The notes under the pieces: model-generated
The model's database searches: none
What the model was told of the DNA's origin: nothing
Seen by the model: only the letters and a program-made list of their open reading frames with translations
Shown here: positions 33,216 through 42,012 of the stretch, in pieces
How the letters are laid out: each line of letters starts with the position of its first letter
Position numbering within the stretch: the first letter of the stretch is position 1
NCBI GenBank assembly: GCA_017302795.1
Contig: JAFLCB010000016.1
Location: forward strand, 1-64,000
Reading direction: 5' to 3'
Length of the DNA stretch: 64,000 nucleotides
Source: Deltaproteobacteria bacterium
Lineage (GTDB): Bacteria > Bdellovibrionota > Bdellovibrionia > Bdellovibrionales > JAMPXM01
Position numbers and translations under genes: made by a program

Positions 33216-34004
33216 ATGAGCCGAATTCACTCCTCCAGTGTTATTTCGAGTGAAGCCAAAATTGCGGACGACGTTGTGATTGGTCCGTTTTGTATCATTC
33301 GTGGCCAGGTCACTTTAGGTAGGGGCTCGGTCCTTGAATCCCATGTCAGTCTTGGCAGCGAGTATGGAATAGTGCACATTGGCGAACGCAATATTTTTAG
33401 TGCCGGCGCAGTTGTCGGTGGTGCGCCACAAGATTTGTCCTACAAAAATGAACCGACCAAACTCGTGATCGGAAGCGACAATGTGTTTCGCGAGATGGTC
33501 ACAGTGAATTGTGGATCTCCGAAGGCGGGTTGGGGAACTACCCGCATCGGCAATCACTGCTTAATAATGGCATATTCTCATGTGGCTCATGACTGCACGA
33601 TTGGCGATCACGTTGTGATTGCCAACACGACTCAGCTTGCGGGTCATGTTGTGTTTGAAGACCACGTCAAAGTGGGCGGAATTTGCGCCTTTAATCAATT
33701 TGTAAAAGTTGGGACTCACGCCTACATCGCAGGGGACTCGGCAGTGAACAAGGACATTCTTCCGTTTACAATCGCCCAAGGTAAGTACGCGGTTATGCGC
33801 GCATCAAACCGAATCGGAATGGAACGCGGTGGTTACTCCAAAGAAGATGTCGAATCGATCAATCGTGCCGTTCGTATTTTCACCAAAGGTGGAGGAACGG
33901 TTGACGAATCCATCGCTCGAATTCGTGAAGAATGTGAAATCAGTCCAGTCCTCGAGCAATTTCTTTCCTTTGCACTTAACTCGAGCCGAGGACTTGCGCT
34001 GTGA
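33216..34004 (+). CDS. lpxA: UDP-sugar acyltransferase LpxA
   Basis: A 262-residue left-handed beta-helix acyltransferase for the first step of lipid A synthesis, moving a 3-hydroxyacyl chain to the UDP-sugar. ATG 33216 has GAGAGG upstream. Hexapeptide repeats (IGPFCIIRGQVTLGRGSVLESHV, VAHDCTIGDHVVIANTTQLAGHVVF, VGGICAFNQFVKVGTHAYIAG) run to about 190, with the catalytic His in MAYSHVAHDC. An alpha-helical C-terminal cap follows. Because a Gfo/Idh dehydrogenase comes next, its substrate may be the 3-amino sugar UDP-GlcNAc3N rather than UDP-GlcNAc, making an amide instead of an ester; this is inference. Confidence 0.95.
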   Translation: MSRIHSSSVISSEAKIADDVVIGPFCIIRGQVTLGRGSVLESHVSLGSEYGIVHIGERNIFSAGAVVGGAPQDLSYKNEPTKLVIGSDNVFREMVTVNCGSPKAGWGTTRIGNHCLIMAYSHVAHDCTIGDHVVIANTTQLAGHVVFEDHVKVGGICAFNQFVKVGTHAYIAGDSAVNKDILPFTIAQGKYAVMRASNRIGMERGGYSKEDVESINRAVRIFTKGGGTVDESIARIREECEISPVLEQFLSFALNSSRGLAL

Positions 34005-35047
34005 CGGAGAGAGCTGATCCAGACAGTCTTCGTTGCGCCGTCGTTGGTGTAGGATATTTAGGTCGCTTTCATGCTCAAAAGTACGCAGCACTTGCGGCTG
34101 ATCCAAAACTTGCTGGTGCCATTGAACTGGTTGGGGTTGCGGATGCTAGTTTCGAGAGGGCGAAAGTTGTCGCGACAGAACTTTCGACTCACGCATTTGC
34201 GTCAATCGATGAACTATTATCGAAAGCAGATGCTGGAAAGCTTGATGCGGTTACGATCGCCGCAAGCACGAGAGCGCATTACGAACTAACTAAGCGTTTT
34301 TTGAATGCAGGCGTACATGTGAATGTTGAAAAGCCAATGACCTCCACCTTGGAAGAGGGCGAGGAAGTTGTGCGATTGGCACATGACCGTGGTTTGGTAT
34401 TGCAAGTTGGTCACGTCGAGCGATTTAATCCAGCGTTGATTGCGGCCCGAGAAAAACTCAAACGCCCGCTTTTTATTGAGTGTCATCGACTGGCGCCATT
34501 TAAACCGCGGGGTGTGGATGTTGATGTTGTCTTAGACCTCATGATTCACGATTTAGATGTGATTCTTTCTTTGGTAAAATCGCCCGTAAAATCCGTCGTT
34601 GCTGTAGGGACACCAGTTCTTACCCCGTTGGTAGATATCGCAAATGCTCGAGTTGAATTTGAAAGCGGAACTGTTGCCAACGTCACGGCCAGTCGCGTTT
34701 CCCAATCGGCAACACGAAAATTTCGCGTGTTCCAAGAGCGACAGTATCTTTCGATCGATTTTGGTTCGGGAGACGTGAATTTGACCACGAAAACATTGGG
34801 CGATTGGCCGGAGGACTTGTCGAAGGTCACAGATCCCAAGCAGCTTCCGCTTGAGTTTGAACACTGGAGTCTTGAGAAAGGCGATGCGCTGCTGGAAGAA
34901 ACCAAGTCCTTCTTGAAAGCTTGCCGACGGGAAATCGATGTTGCGGTATCTGGTTCCGACGGACTTGAAGCCATGCGACTGGCAACGAGAATTCAAGCTT
35001 CTATTGCTGCATCACTTAAAGGACGACAGGCCGAGGCCGGACAGTGA
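34001..35047 (+). CDS. Gfo/Idh/MocA oxidoreductase in the lipid A cluster (GnnA candidate)
   Basis: A 348-residue NAD(P)-dependent dehydrogenase (GTG 34001, 4-bp overlap with lpxA). The N-terminal Rossmann fold shows VVGVGYLGRFHAQKY at about 12-26, and the Gfo/Idh hallmark EKPMTSTLEEGEEVV with catalytic Lys is near 108. GHVERFNPAL and DLMIHDLDVILSLV (His near 185) belong to the C-terminal sheet domain. In bacteria with 2,3-diaminoglucose lipid A, GnnA of this family oxidises UDP-GlcNAc at C3 and GnnB aminates it. Position between lpxA and lpxB makes that role likely. No GnnB-type aminotransferase is in the window. Confidence 0.82.
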   Translation: MTERADPDSLRCAVVGVGYLGRFHAQKYAALAADPKLAGAIELVGVADASFERAKVVATELSTHAFASIDELLSKADAGKLDAVTIAASTRAHYELTKRFLNAGVHVNVEKPMTSTLEEGEEVVRLAHDRGLVLQVGHVERFNPALIAAREKLKRPLFIECHRLAPFKPRGVDVDVVLDLMIHDLDVILSLVKSPVKSVVAVGTPVLTPLVDIANARVEFESGTVANVTASRVSQSATRKFRVFQERQYLSIDFGSGDVNLTTKTLGDWPEDLSKVTDPKQLPLEFEHWSLEKGDALLEETKSFLKACRREIDVAVSGSDGLEAMRLATRIQASIAASLKGRQAEAGQ

Positions 35048-36210
35048 CGACTCCGGGATCAGGCGGCCGCGTATTGATAGTCGCCGGCGAGGCCTCTTCG
35101 AGTCTCTATGCTCAAAGAATTCTTGAACAATGGAAAGTGAGCGGGAAATCCGTCGATGCATTTGGGATCGGCAGCCTATCGATGGAAACGTTAGGTTTCA
35201 ACCGCCTTGGAAAATCAGAAGAAATGGCTGTCGTTGGTCTGTCTGAAGTGATCAAACATTTTCCGTTGATTCGTCGAGTGTACAATTCTCTTTTGTCGGA
35301 ATGCGATCGCTTGAAGCCCGACTTTGCTCTTCTTTTGGATTATCCAGATTTCAACCTCCGCTTGGCTAAAGATCTGAAAGCTCGCGGCATCAAAGTTGTT
35401 TATTATATTTCACCTCAAGTTTGGGCATGGCGAAGGGGTCGCGTGAACTTGATTCGAAAAGTTGTCGATGAAATGTTGGTTCTTTTCCCGTTCGAAGAAC
35501 CTTTCTATCGAGAGCATGGAGTAAAAGCGACGTTTGTCGGTCACCCGTTGTTGGATGAACTTGAAATTCGAAAGAACCAGAAGAAGTCCGATCAACGAGT
35601 CCGCCGGGAGCGCTATGGAATTCAGCCCTTTGAATTCGTTCTAGGGCTGATGCCAGGGAGCCGAGAGAGCGAATTGCGCCATCACCTAAGAGATCAACTT
35701 GCAGCGGCCGAGCTATTGGCGAAACGCTATCCCCAAATTCGACCAGTTCTTTTTTGTGCTCCGACAATTGAGCGCGAACGTTTACAAGAAGCAGTGTCCG
35801 AACTCTCTGTAACCGTACAAATTGTAAAAGATGAACCTCTCGACATGATTGAAATGGCAGATGTGGTGCTGGTTGCGTCGGGCACAGCGACATTGATGGT
35901 GGGTCTGTTGGAAAAACCAATGGTGATCATGTATCGAATGTCACCGATCACTGCATGGTTTGCCAAACGGCTGGTCACACAGACAAAGTATTTTGGAATG
36001 GTGAATTTGATTCTGGAGAAAGAGTCTGCGCGCGAGCTCTTTCAAGAGGCGGCGTCGCCTGAAGGAATGGCGACAGAACTTGAAAAGTTGTTGGACGAAA
36101 AGGTGCGCTCCGAGAAAACAAATGAATTGGCTGATCTCAAAAATCGGTTGGGCGCACTAGGGGCGACAAATCGCGTGGTCGAACGCCTGGAAACGTACTT
36201 CTCGGCATGA
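35044..36210 (+). CDS. lpxB: Lipid A disaccharide synthase LpxB
   Basis: A 388-residue GT19 glycosyltransferase that joins UDP-diacyl-sugar and its monophosphate (lipid X) at the inner face of the inner membrane. GTG 35044 overlaps the upstream stop. Motifs: VLIVAGEASSSLYAQRIL at the N-terminus (GEASGD-like, here GEASSS), FALLLDYPDFNLRLAKDLKARGIKVVYYISPQVWAWRRGRV near 100-140, LGLMPGSRESELRHH near 200, and ADVVLVASGTATLMVGLLEKPMVIMYRMSPITAW near 280. The Gly-Asp normally ending the first motif is Ser-Ser here, a small departure. Confidence 0.94.
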   Translation: MTTPGSGGRVLIVAGEASSSLYAQRILEQWKVSGKSVDAFGIGSLSMETLGFNRLGKSEEMAVVGLSEVIKHFPLIRRVYNSLLSECDRLKPDFALLLDYPDFNLRLAKDLKARGIKVVYYISPQVWAWRRGRVNLIRKVVDEMLVLFPFEEPFYREHGVKATFVGHPLLDELEIRKNQKKSDQRVRRERYGIQPFEFVLGLMPGSRESELRHHLRDQLAAAELLAKRYPQIRPVLFCAPTIERERLQEAVSELSVTVQIVKDEPLDMIEMADVVLVASGTATLMVGLLEKPMVIMYRMSPITAWFAKRLVTQTKYFGMVNLILEKESARELFQEAASPEGMATELEKLLDEKVRSEKTNELADLKNRLGALGATNRVVERLETYFSA

Positions 36211-37295
36211 AATCACCGGTTGTTTTTCTAGTTCCCATTTTGATTCCGTTTGCGTGGGCTTACGGTTGGCTCATGAGGCTTAGGGTTTGGTGTTACGACA
36301 TGGGCGTACTGCCGTCCTACAGCTGCGGCGCGTTTGTGGTCTCCATCGGCAATCTTCAGGTTGGTGGAACCGGCAAAACTCCCATCTCCGCTTTTTTTGC
36401 GAATCGTTGGAAAGATAAAGTGCGACTTGGCATTGTCAGTCGTGGGTACGGACGCAGTTCCTCGGGTGTCTTGCGAGTTGACCCAAATGTAGAAAATGCG
36501 GCCGCAAAATTTGGTGATGAGCCGACATTGCTTGCCGCGATCACAAAGCAACCAGTTCAAGTGGGACTGAGCCGCGTGCAGGCCGCCCGCGACTTGGTAA
36601 TGTCAGAGGGCATTAGACTTGTTCTGATGGATGATGGTCTTCAGCACTTGAAGCTTCGGCGAAGTTTCGACTTCTTGCTTTTTGATGTCACTGCGCCGAA
36701 ATGGCATTGGCGCTTGATCCCTTGGGGAAGAATGAGGGAACCATGGTCCGCTCTTTTCAGGGCTGATGCGGTTATTTTGACAAAAACCGAATCAGTATCC
36801 GCCGAGCACCTCATGGAAACCCAAAAGCTCATTCGTGGCAAACTGGATTCGCTTGGAAGACGACAGGTACCGATTATCCGAATGAAGCAACAAATTGCCT
36901 TTGATTTTTCACAAGATGCTTCCAGTGACAAGGCGGCGTTTTTGGTAGCAGGAATCGCTCGACCAGAGATTTTTTTTGGAATGGTCAGAAGGCTTTCTAG
37001 CGATGTGCGAGTCGTTGGAGAAAAGGATTTCGTCGACCACCACAACTATAGCAAGGAAGATGTTGGCGAAATTGTAGCATTGGCAAGGGCAGCAAAAGCG
37101 ACCTCAGTCGCAACGACGGAAAAAGATGCTGTAAAACTTCTGCCGTTATGGCGCAATTATCAGCAGACGCTGCCGTTGGTGGTCTCAGAGCTAAGCGTTC
37201 ATCCGGTCGACGCAACAGATGAAAAGGAATTGGAGCGCATAGATGCGGGTATTTTCGATCAGCTTCGTGGCCTTTCTGGTCGCGCCGCTCGGTAA
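36207..37295 (+). CDS. lpxK: Tetraacyldisaccharide 4'-kinase LpxK
   Basis: A 362-residue membrane-associated kinase that phosphorylates the 4' position of the lipid A disaccharide. ATG 36207 overlaps lpxB. The P-loop VGGTGKTP is near 50; RLGIVSRGYGRSS follows near 72; FGDEPTLLA near 110; LVLMDDGLQHLKLRRSFDFLLFD near 137-159; and VATTEKDAVKLL near 300. All family motifs are intact. The next gene starts 53 bp before its stop, an unusually long overlap in a different frame. Presence of LpxK implies at least a phosphorylated intermediate. Confidence 0.94.
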   Translation: MKSPVVFLVPILIPFAWAYGWLMRLRVWCYDMGVLPSYSCGAFVVSIGNLQVGGTGKTPISAFFANRWKDKVRLGIVSRGYGRSSSGVLRVDPNVENAAAKFGDEPTLLAAITKQPVQVGLSRVQAARDLVMSEGIRLVLMDDGLQHLKLRRSFDFLLFDVTAPKWHWRLIPWGRMREPWSALFRADAVILTKTESVSAEHLMETQKLIRGKLDSLGRRQVPIIRMKQQIAFDFSQDASSDKAAFLVAGIARPEIFFGMVRRLSSDVRVVGEKDFVDHHNYSKEDVGEIVALARAAKATSVATTEKDAVKLLPLWRNYQQTLPLVVSELSVHPVDATDEKELERIDAGIFDQLRGLSGRAAR

Positions 37296-38133
37296 TTTGT
37301 TAGGATTTCTTTGGTTCGATTTCTTTCGAATTCGAAGAAAAGTGGCGATCGAAAATGTCGCTACGGCATTCCCTGAACTTTCCATCGGCGAACAGACACG
37401 TATAGCTCGAGCATCCGTTTACCACCTGGGGAAGACGCTCATCGAATTTTTCTTTTTTCCACTTTTTGGAAAAGAAGATTTCGACCGTTTTTTTGAAATT
37501 CAAGGCGCAGAGATTGTGGAAACGGCGCTTGCAGAAAAACGTGGCGTATTTTTTTTAAGCCTTCACGTAGGCAATGGTGATTTCAGCACGGCAGCGGTTT
37601 CGAGAAGGGGATGGCCAGTTTCTTTGATTTCGAAGAACTTTAAAACAAAGTGGTTGAACGATGTATGGTTTCGCATGCGAACCCGCCATGGGACCGAGTT
37701 TATTTCACCCGAGAAAAGCTCGTTTGAAATTTTACGAGCGATCAAACGGCAGCGAATTGTGATATTTGTTTTGGATCAATATATGGGCCCTCCGGTTGGG
37801 TGCAGAACACGGTTCTTCGGCAAAGAAACTGGAACTGCAATGGGGCTTGCGGTGATGGTCGAGCGAACCGGATGCCCAGTCATTCCCGTCACGACGTATC
37901 GCAAGCCGAATGGTCACCATGTCATAAGCTTCGAGTCTCCAATTCCGTGGACTTCCCTCGACGTTGGACCAAGTCAGAACGAACCTGCAACAGAAAATTC
38001 CGGTAAAAACCAGGCCCGGGATGCAAACATTCGTGCCATGACCCAGGTATATACGGATAAAATCGAAGACATCGTCCGCAAGCATCCAGAACAATGGATG
38101 TGGATTCATCGACGATGGAAGAATTTCGGGTAA
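37243..38133 (+). CDS. LpxL/HtrB-type lipid A acyltransferase
   Basis: A 296-residue inner-membrane protein of the lysophospholipid/lipid A acyltransferase group that adds a secondary acyl chain. An N-terminal hydrophobic anchor (VAFLVAPLGNLLGFLWF) is followed by the catalytic HxxxxD-type motif as LSLHVGNGDFSTAA near 107. Next come VSLISKNFKTKWLNDVWFRMR, GTEFISPEKSS, the VIFVLDQYMGPPVGCRTRFFGKETGTAMG block near 170, and the C-terminal EQWMWIHRRWKNFG. Which acyl chain and position it modifies cannot be told. It overlaps lpxK by 53 bp and the next gene by one base (TAATG). Confidence 0.88.
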   Translation: MRVFSISFVAFLVAPLGNLLGFLWFDFFRIRRKVAIENVATAFPELSIGEQTRIARASVYHLGKTLIEFFFFPLFGKEDFDRFFEIQGAEIVETALAEKRGVFFLSLHVGNGDFSTAAVSRRGWPVSLISKNFKTKWLNDVWFRMRTRHGTEFISPEKSSFEILRAIKRQRIVIFVLDQYMGPPVGCRTRFFGKETGTAMGLAVMVERTGCPVIPVTTYRKPNGHHVISFESPIPWTSLDVGPSQNEPATENSGKNQARDANIRAMTQVYTDKIEDIVRKHPEQWMWIHRRWKNFG

Positions 38134-39242
38134 TGAGTAAAAGCCGCTGGTTTACAAATTCAACCGTTGTAGGCGTTGCGACAGCACTCGTCCTGACGCT
38201 GACCATCGGCTGCGCCAGTCGCTTTCTCCAATTTGAAAACTCCGAAAAGGTTCTTGAAAACAAAGAATTCGACAATGCAATTCAGGTAAAAGAACTCCCA
38301 ACGCCTCCACCTACACCGACGCCTTCTCCTGACACAGATGCGACTGGGACTTCTGAGGCTACGCCGGCCGTGCCTACACCTACGCCGAAACCCACACCTA
38401 CGCCGAAACCCACACCTACGCCGAAACCTGAAAAGCCAAAGAAGAAAAAAAAGGGTGCCAAGGGTGCGGTGGTCGAAGATGTTGTAGCGCTTCGGGAGCC
38501 GCGCCTTGAGGACGATGAAGGCTTTATTGGACGACGGCCTGTTATTGATCCGTTCCAAGTGGGTGAAGAAGTCGTACTGGATATCTCCTACTTTGGCGTC
38601 GACGCAGGTGAACTGACAATGCAGGTTAAACCATTTGTCGAGGTGAACGGTCGCAAGGCCTATCGATTTCATTCCATCGCAAAGACGGTTTCGGTTTTCG
38701 AGATGTTCTACAAAGTTGATGACTATGCAGAAACATTGGTCGACTTCGAAACGCTTCGTCCGATCAGCTATGCACTTCACGTGAAAGAATCAAAACTTCT
38801 TCGCGACGCGCGGGCCGTGCACAATTGGGACGAAGGACGAATGTATTTTTGGGATAAGAAAATTACGAAAGAGCGCGGTGCAGAAGAGAAGAAAGAAGCT
38901 TGGGAAATGCCGGGCTTTTCCCAGAACATTTTTTCTTCGCTCTGGTACCTCCGGGTTTTCAAGCTAGTTCCTGGAAAAAAAGTGAAGTTTCGAATGTCGC
39001 ACGAAAATGAAAATCTGGTTATCACTTGTGAGGTCTTGAGGCGAGAAAAGCTAAGCACCTCTGATGGCGATCTAAAAACGGTTGTTGTTCGGCCATCCGT
39101 CGAAAAAGATGGTGTTGCAAAGAACATTGGCGAAAGCCTGTTTTGGTTGACTGATGACGATCAAAAGCTAATGGTCCGGATGGAAAGTAAAATTAAGCTT
39201 GGTACAATTGTCGGCTCGCTAAACCGCCTCAAGCGCAACTGA
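38133..39242 (+). CDS. DUF3108 lipoprotein with Pro-Thr-Lys repeat linker
   Basis: A 369-residue predicted lipoprotein. ATG 38133 shares a base with the previous stop; signal VVGVATALVLTLTIGC-A gives a lipidated Cys near 29. Residues about 55-115 are a proline-rich tether with PTPKPT repeats and a KPKKKKKG run, long enough to cross part of the cell wall. The DUF3108 domain follows (about 145-369: FQVGEEVVLDISYFGVDAGELTMQV, then VFEMFYKVDDYAETLVD, LRPISYALHVKES). This fold resembles lipid-binding barrels of the periplasm, and its place in a lipid A cluster suggests an envelope transport task; the function is unproven. Confidence 0.8.
   Translation: MSKSRWFTNSTVVGVATALVLTLTIGCASRFLQFENSEKVLENKEFDNAIQVKELPTPPPTPTPSPDTDATGTSEATPAVPTPTPKPTPTPKPTPTPKPEKPKKKKKGAKGAVVEDVVALREPRLEDDEGFIGRRPVIDPFQVGEEVVLDISYFGVDAGELTMQVKPFVEVNGRKAYRFHSIAKTVSVFEMFYKVDDYAETLVDFETLRPISYALHVKESKLLRDARAVHNWDEGRMYFWDKKITKERGAEEKKEAWEMPGFSQNIFSSLWYLRVFKLVPGKKVKFRMSHENENLVITCEVLRREKLSTSDGDLKTVVVRPSVEKDGVAKNIGESLFWLTDDDQKLMVRMESKIKLGTIVGSLNRLKRN
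38375..38428 (+). repeat. Coding 18-bp tandem repeat, 3 copies
   Basis: An 18-bp unit (containing CCTACGCCGAAACC) is repeated three times almost perfectly and encodes PTPKPT units of the DUF3108 protein linker. Copy number could vary in-frame between strains and change tether length. Confidence 0.8.
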
Positions 39243-39258
39243 GTGTTCGGAGTGAAAA

Positions 39259-40599
39259 GTGAAGGTTCGATTTCTTGGTGCGGTCGGCTGTGTGACAGGC
39301 TCTCGCCATCTGTTAGAAACCAAATCCGGAAAACGAATTCTTATCGATTGTGGAATGTTTCAGGGCAGTAAAGAATTGCGATTAAGAAACTGGGCTGACT
39401 TTCCCGTACCACCTTCATCTATTGACGCTGTGATTTTGACACATGCACATATCGATCACTCTGGCTATTTGCCGCGTCTCATGGCGAATGGCTTTAGTGG
39501 CCCCGTGTATGCGACTCCCGCAACGCTCGACCTTTGTTCGATCATGCTTCTTGATAGCGCTCACCTCCATGAGGAGGACGCACGCTATGCCAATCGAAAG
39601 GGGTTTTCTAAACACAACCCCGCGCTGCCGCTTTACACTGTGGCCGCTGCCGAAAAGACGATGGGGCTTTTTAAGAAAATCGAATTTGATTCGCCATTTT
39701 CTGCAATTGATGGAGTAAAGTCGACGTTCTATCGTGTTGGTCACATTCTCGGTGCTGCCTGTGTGAAAGTTGAGATCGATGGCGAGTCGATTCTATTTTC
39801 CGGTGACGTCGGTCGACCAACGGATCCTATCTTAAGGCCTCCGGTGAAGAGGCCGAACGCTGACTATGTCGTTATCGAATCTACTTATGGAAATCGCGAG
39901 CATGTCGATACCGATCTTGTTGGGCAGCTAAAAATTCACGTCAATCGCACAATCGAGCGTGGGGGAATTGTATTGGTCCCGGCGTTCTCAGTCGGTCGCA
40001 CTCAGCTTTTACTTGAAGCGATCTTGCGGTTGCAAAGAAGTGGGGAGATAAAAAGGGTGCCAGTCTATCTGAACAGTCCCATGTCAATCCGCGTGAATTC
40101 GGTGTTCTGCAAACACGCCGCAGAAACTAAGCTGAACAGCCAAGAGGTACAGGACATCTGTGAGACGGCAATTCCTGTCGTTGATGTCGAAGCATCACGG
40201 GATTTAAATGGCCGCCGAGAACCGGCCATTATTGTCGCAGCGAACGGAATGGCAACAGGTGGTCGGGTACTTCACCATTTAAAGAATTTGGTTGGCAGCA
40301 GTAAGCACACGATCTTGTTTACAGGATACCAAGCGGAGGGAACTCGAGGCGCGAAAATGTTAGCCGGCGAGCCGACCATTCGCATTCACGGTGAAGATTT
40401 GCCGGTGAAGGCAGAGGTCGCCGTTTTGGACAATGTGTCGGCTCACGCCGACGGTTCGGAACTTATGGATTGGTTAAAGAGTGGGTCCGAGCGTCCAAAG
40501 TCAGTTTTTATTACCCATGGCGAACCTGACGCAAGTGCTGGTCTGCGGCTTAAAATCGAACAAGAACTAGGCTGGAAAGTAGAAGATTCTCCGCAGTAG
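39259..40599 (+). CDS. MBL-fold beta-CASP RNA metallo-hydrolase-like protein
   Basis: A 446-residue cytoplasmic protein (GTG 39259). The metallo-beta-lactamase motif VILTHAHIDHSGYLPRL is near 60, and the other metal ligands are GAACVKV and LFSGDVGRP near 180. The beta-CASP part has VVIESTYGNREH, VLVPAFSVGRTQLLLEAI, and IIVAANGMATGGRVLHHL, with GYQAEGTRGAKML and VSAHADGSELMDWL near the end. This is the bacterial Ysh1/CPSF-73-like group. Members cut RNA, but many are only annotated by fold. It sits in the envelope operon without an obvious functional link. Confidence 0.9.
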   Translation: MKVRFLGAVGCVTGSRHLLETKSGKRILIDCGMFQGSKELRLRNWADFPVPPSSIDAVILTHAHIDHSGYLPRLMANGFSGPVYATPATLDLCSIMLLDSAHLHEEDARYANRKGFSKHNPALPLYTVAAAEKTMGLFKKIEFDSPFSAIDGVKSTFYRVGHILGAACVKVEIDGESILFSGDVGRPTDPILRPPVKRPNADYVVIESTYGNREHVDTDLVGQLKIHVNRTIERGGIVLVPAFSVGRTQLLLEAILRLQRSGEIKRVPVYLNSPMSIRVNSVFCKHAAETKLNSQEVQDICETAIPVVDVEASRDLNGRREPAIIVAANGMATGGRVLHHLKNLVGSSKHTILFTGYQAEGTRGAKMLAGEPTIRIHGEDLPVKAEVAVLDNVSAHADGSELMDWLKSGSERPKSVFITHGEPDASAGLRLKIEQELGWKVEDSPQ

Positions 40600-40746
40600 T
40601 ACTGGTGGCCATATCTGTCCAAGAGACAAACCCATCGAGGCTTCTTCGGATTCAGGACTTTTCGCTGGGGAAAGAGCTCCAGAATCAGATCTGACTTAGA
40701 CTCCGGTCGCGTATTGATTTTGGAAGTCCACGGTTAAGATAGAGGA

Positions 40747-42000
40747 ATGAAGACTCTAGGTGTTCCATCTTGTCGGCATTTCAATGGATACAAGCCTTGT
40801 AGCAAAGTGGACTCGCTCGCTACTGATTGTGGCTCGGCCTGCAACGCCTACGAAGTACATTCGGCGGTGCATGGTACTCGCGTACTGATCATTCACCTTG
40901 GAGCGTTAGGCGCAGTGGCCCGGTCAACTTCCTTGCTCCCCGCCATAAAGAGAAAATATACAGAAAGCCACATCACCTGGGTGACAGATAAACCGGGTGA
41001 CTTGATTTTAAAAGCGAACCCGTTTGTTGACCGCGTTTTGAGCTCTTTGCCACTAGATCTGTTGAAACTAAAATCTCTTCATTTTGATGTTGCGTTTGTT
41101 ATCGACAAATCACTTGAAGCGACTGGAGTTCTTCAGTCATGCGGGAGTGCAGGAAATCCGAAGATGAAAACTTTCGGCTTTCAAGCTTCGCCAATAACAG
41201 GCGCGATCGAACCTGCGACCGAGGCGGCGAGAGAGCTATGGGAAATTGGAATCTCTAATCGTTTAAAATTTGACGTAAACCGAAAAACTGAAAACGAGCT
41301 CATTCACCACGCTTTGGAGCTAGGCCCGTATCAGCGAGATGAATACATCTTGTGTTTAACAGACGAAGAGCGGCGACTTGCAAAGAGTCGCCACCAGCTT
41401 TGGAGTCACGCTGGACGCCGTCAAATAATTGGTTTCAATACTGGCTGTGCGACGACAATTGCAGCGAAGAAGTTATCTGTAGATGGACACGTGAGTCTGA
41501 TAAAGGAAATCTCGCTCGAGGCTTCCCGCAGGTCGGCCGGCCCCGCACTCTCTTTCGTGCTTCTTGGGGGCCGCGAAGACACAGAGCGAAATCAAGCCAT
41601 TGCCCACAAAGTCCATGGGCTAGGCATTCAAGTGTTTCAGTCGTCGACAGCAGATGGAATTAGGGACGGAATGGCAAGCATTGAGGCGGTGGATCTCGTC
41701 GTCTCTGGTGATAGTTTTGGTTTACACCTAGCGATTGGACTCAGAAAAAAAACGGTGGCCTGGTTTGGGCCGACCTGCGCACACGAAATTGATTTGTATG
41801 ACCGCGGCGAAGTCATTCAAACGCTGGCCGGCTGTTCTCCCTGTTGGAAACGCAGCTGCTCGATGACGCCGATGTGTTATGATCTTGTCGATTTCCGCCA
41901 AATGGCGAGCGTTGCCATCAAGCGTCTGTTGGGCAACGTCAATGCTCCGCAGTTGGAAACCACGCCAACGCGGGCCCTTGAGGTATTGCCGGGACTGTGA
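40747..42000 (+). CDS. GT9 glycosyltransferase with cysteine-rich N-terminus
   Basis: A 417-residue heptosyltransferase-family enzyme likely adding a core-LPS sugar. Before the GT-B fold (RVLIIHLGALGAVARSTSLLPAIKRKY from about 47) there is an extension with four Cys: CRHFNGYKPCSK then DCGSACNAY. That spacing suggests a metal or disulfide knuckle. The C-terminal nucleotide-sugar part has VVSGDSFGLHLAIGLRKKTVAWFGPT near 325, followed by the common GT9 Cys group GCSPCWKRSCSMTPMCYDL. It begins 147 bp after the metallo-hydrolase; that gap shows no other gene. Confidence 0.82.
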   Translation: MKTLGVPSCRHFNGYKPCSKVDSLATDCGSACNAYEVHSAVHGTRVLIIHLGALGAVARSTSLLPAIKRKYTESHITWVTDKPGDLILKANPFVDRVLSSLPLDLLKLKSLHFDVAFVIDKSLEATGVLQSCGSAGNPKMKTFGFQASPITGAIEPATEAARELWEIGISNRLKFDVNRKTENELIHHALELGPYQRDEYILCLTDEERRLAKSRHQLWSHAGRRQIIGFNTGCATTIAAKKLSVDGHVSLIKEISLEASRRSAGPALSFVLLGGREDTERNQAIAHKVHGLGIQVFQSSTADGIRDGMASIEAVDLVVSGDSFGLHLAIGLRKKTVAWFGPTCAHEIDLYDRGEVIQTLAGCSPCWKRSCSMTPMCYDLVDFRQMASVAIKRLLGNVNAPQLETTPTRALEVLPGL

Positions 42001-42012
42001 TGAATTGCTTAA

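Noticed and set aside
38375-38428. CRISPR-like array
   Set aside because: Repeats are contiguous, 18 bp, in frame and encode a proline-rich linker; there are no spacers.
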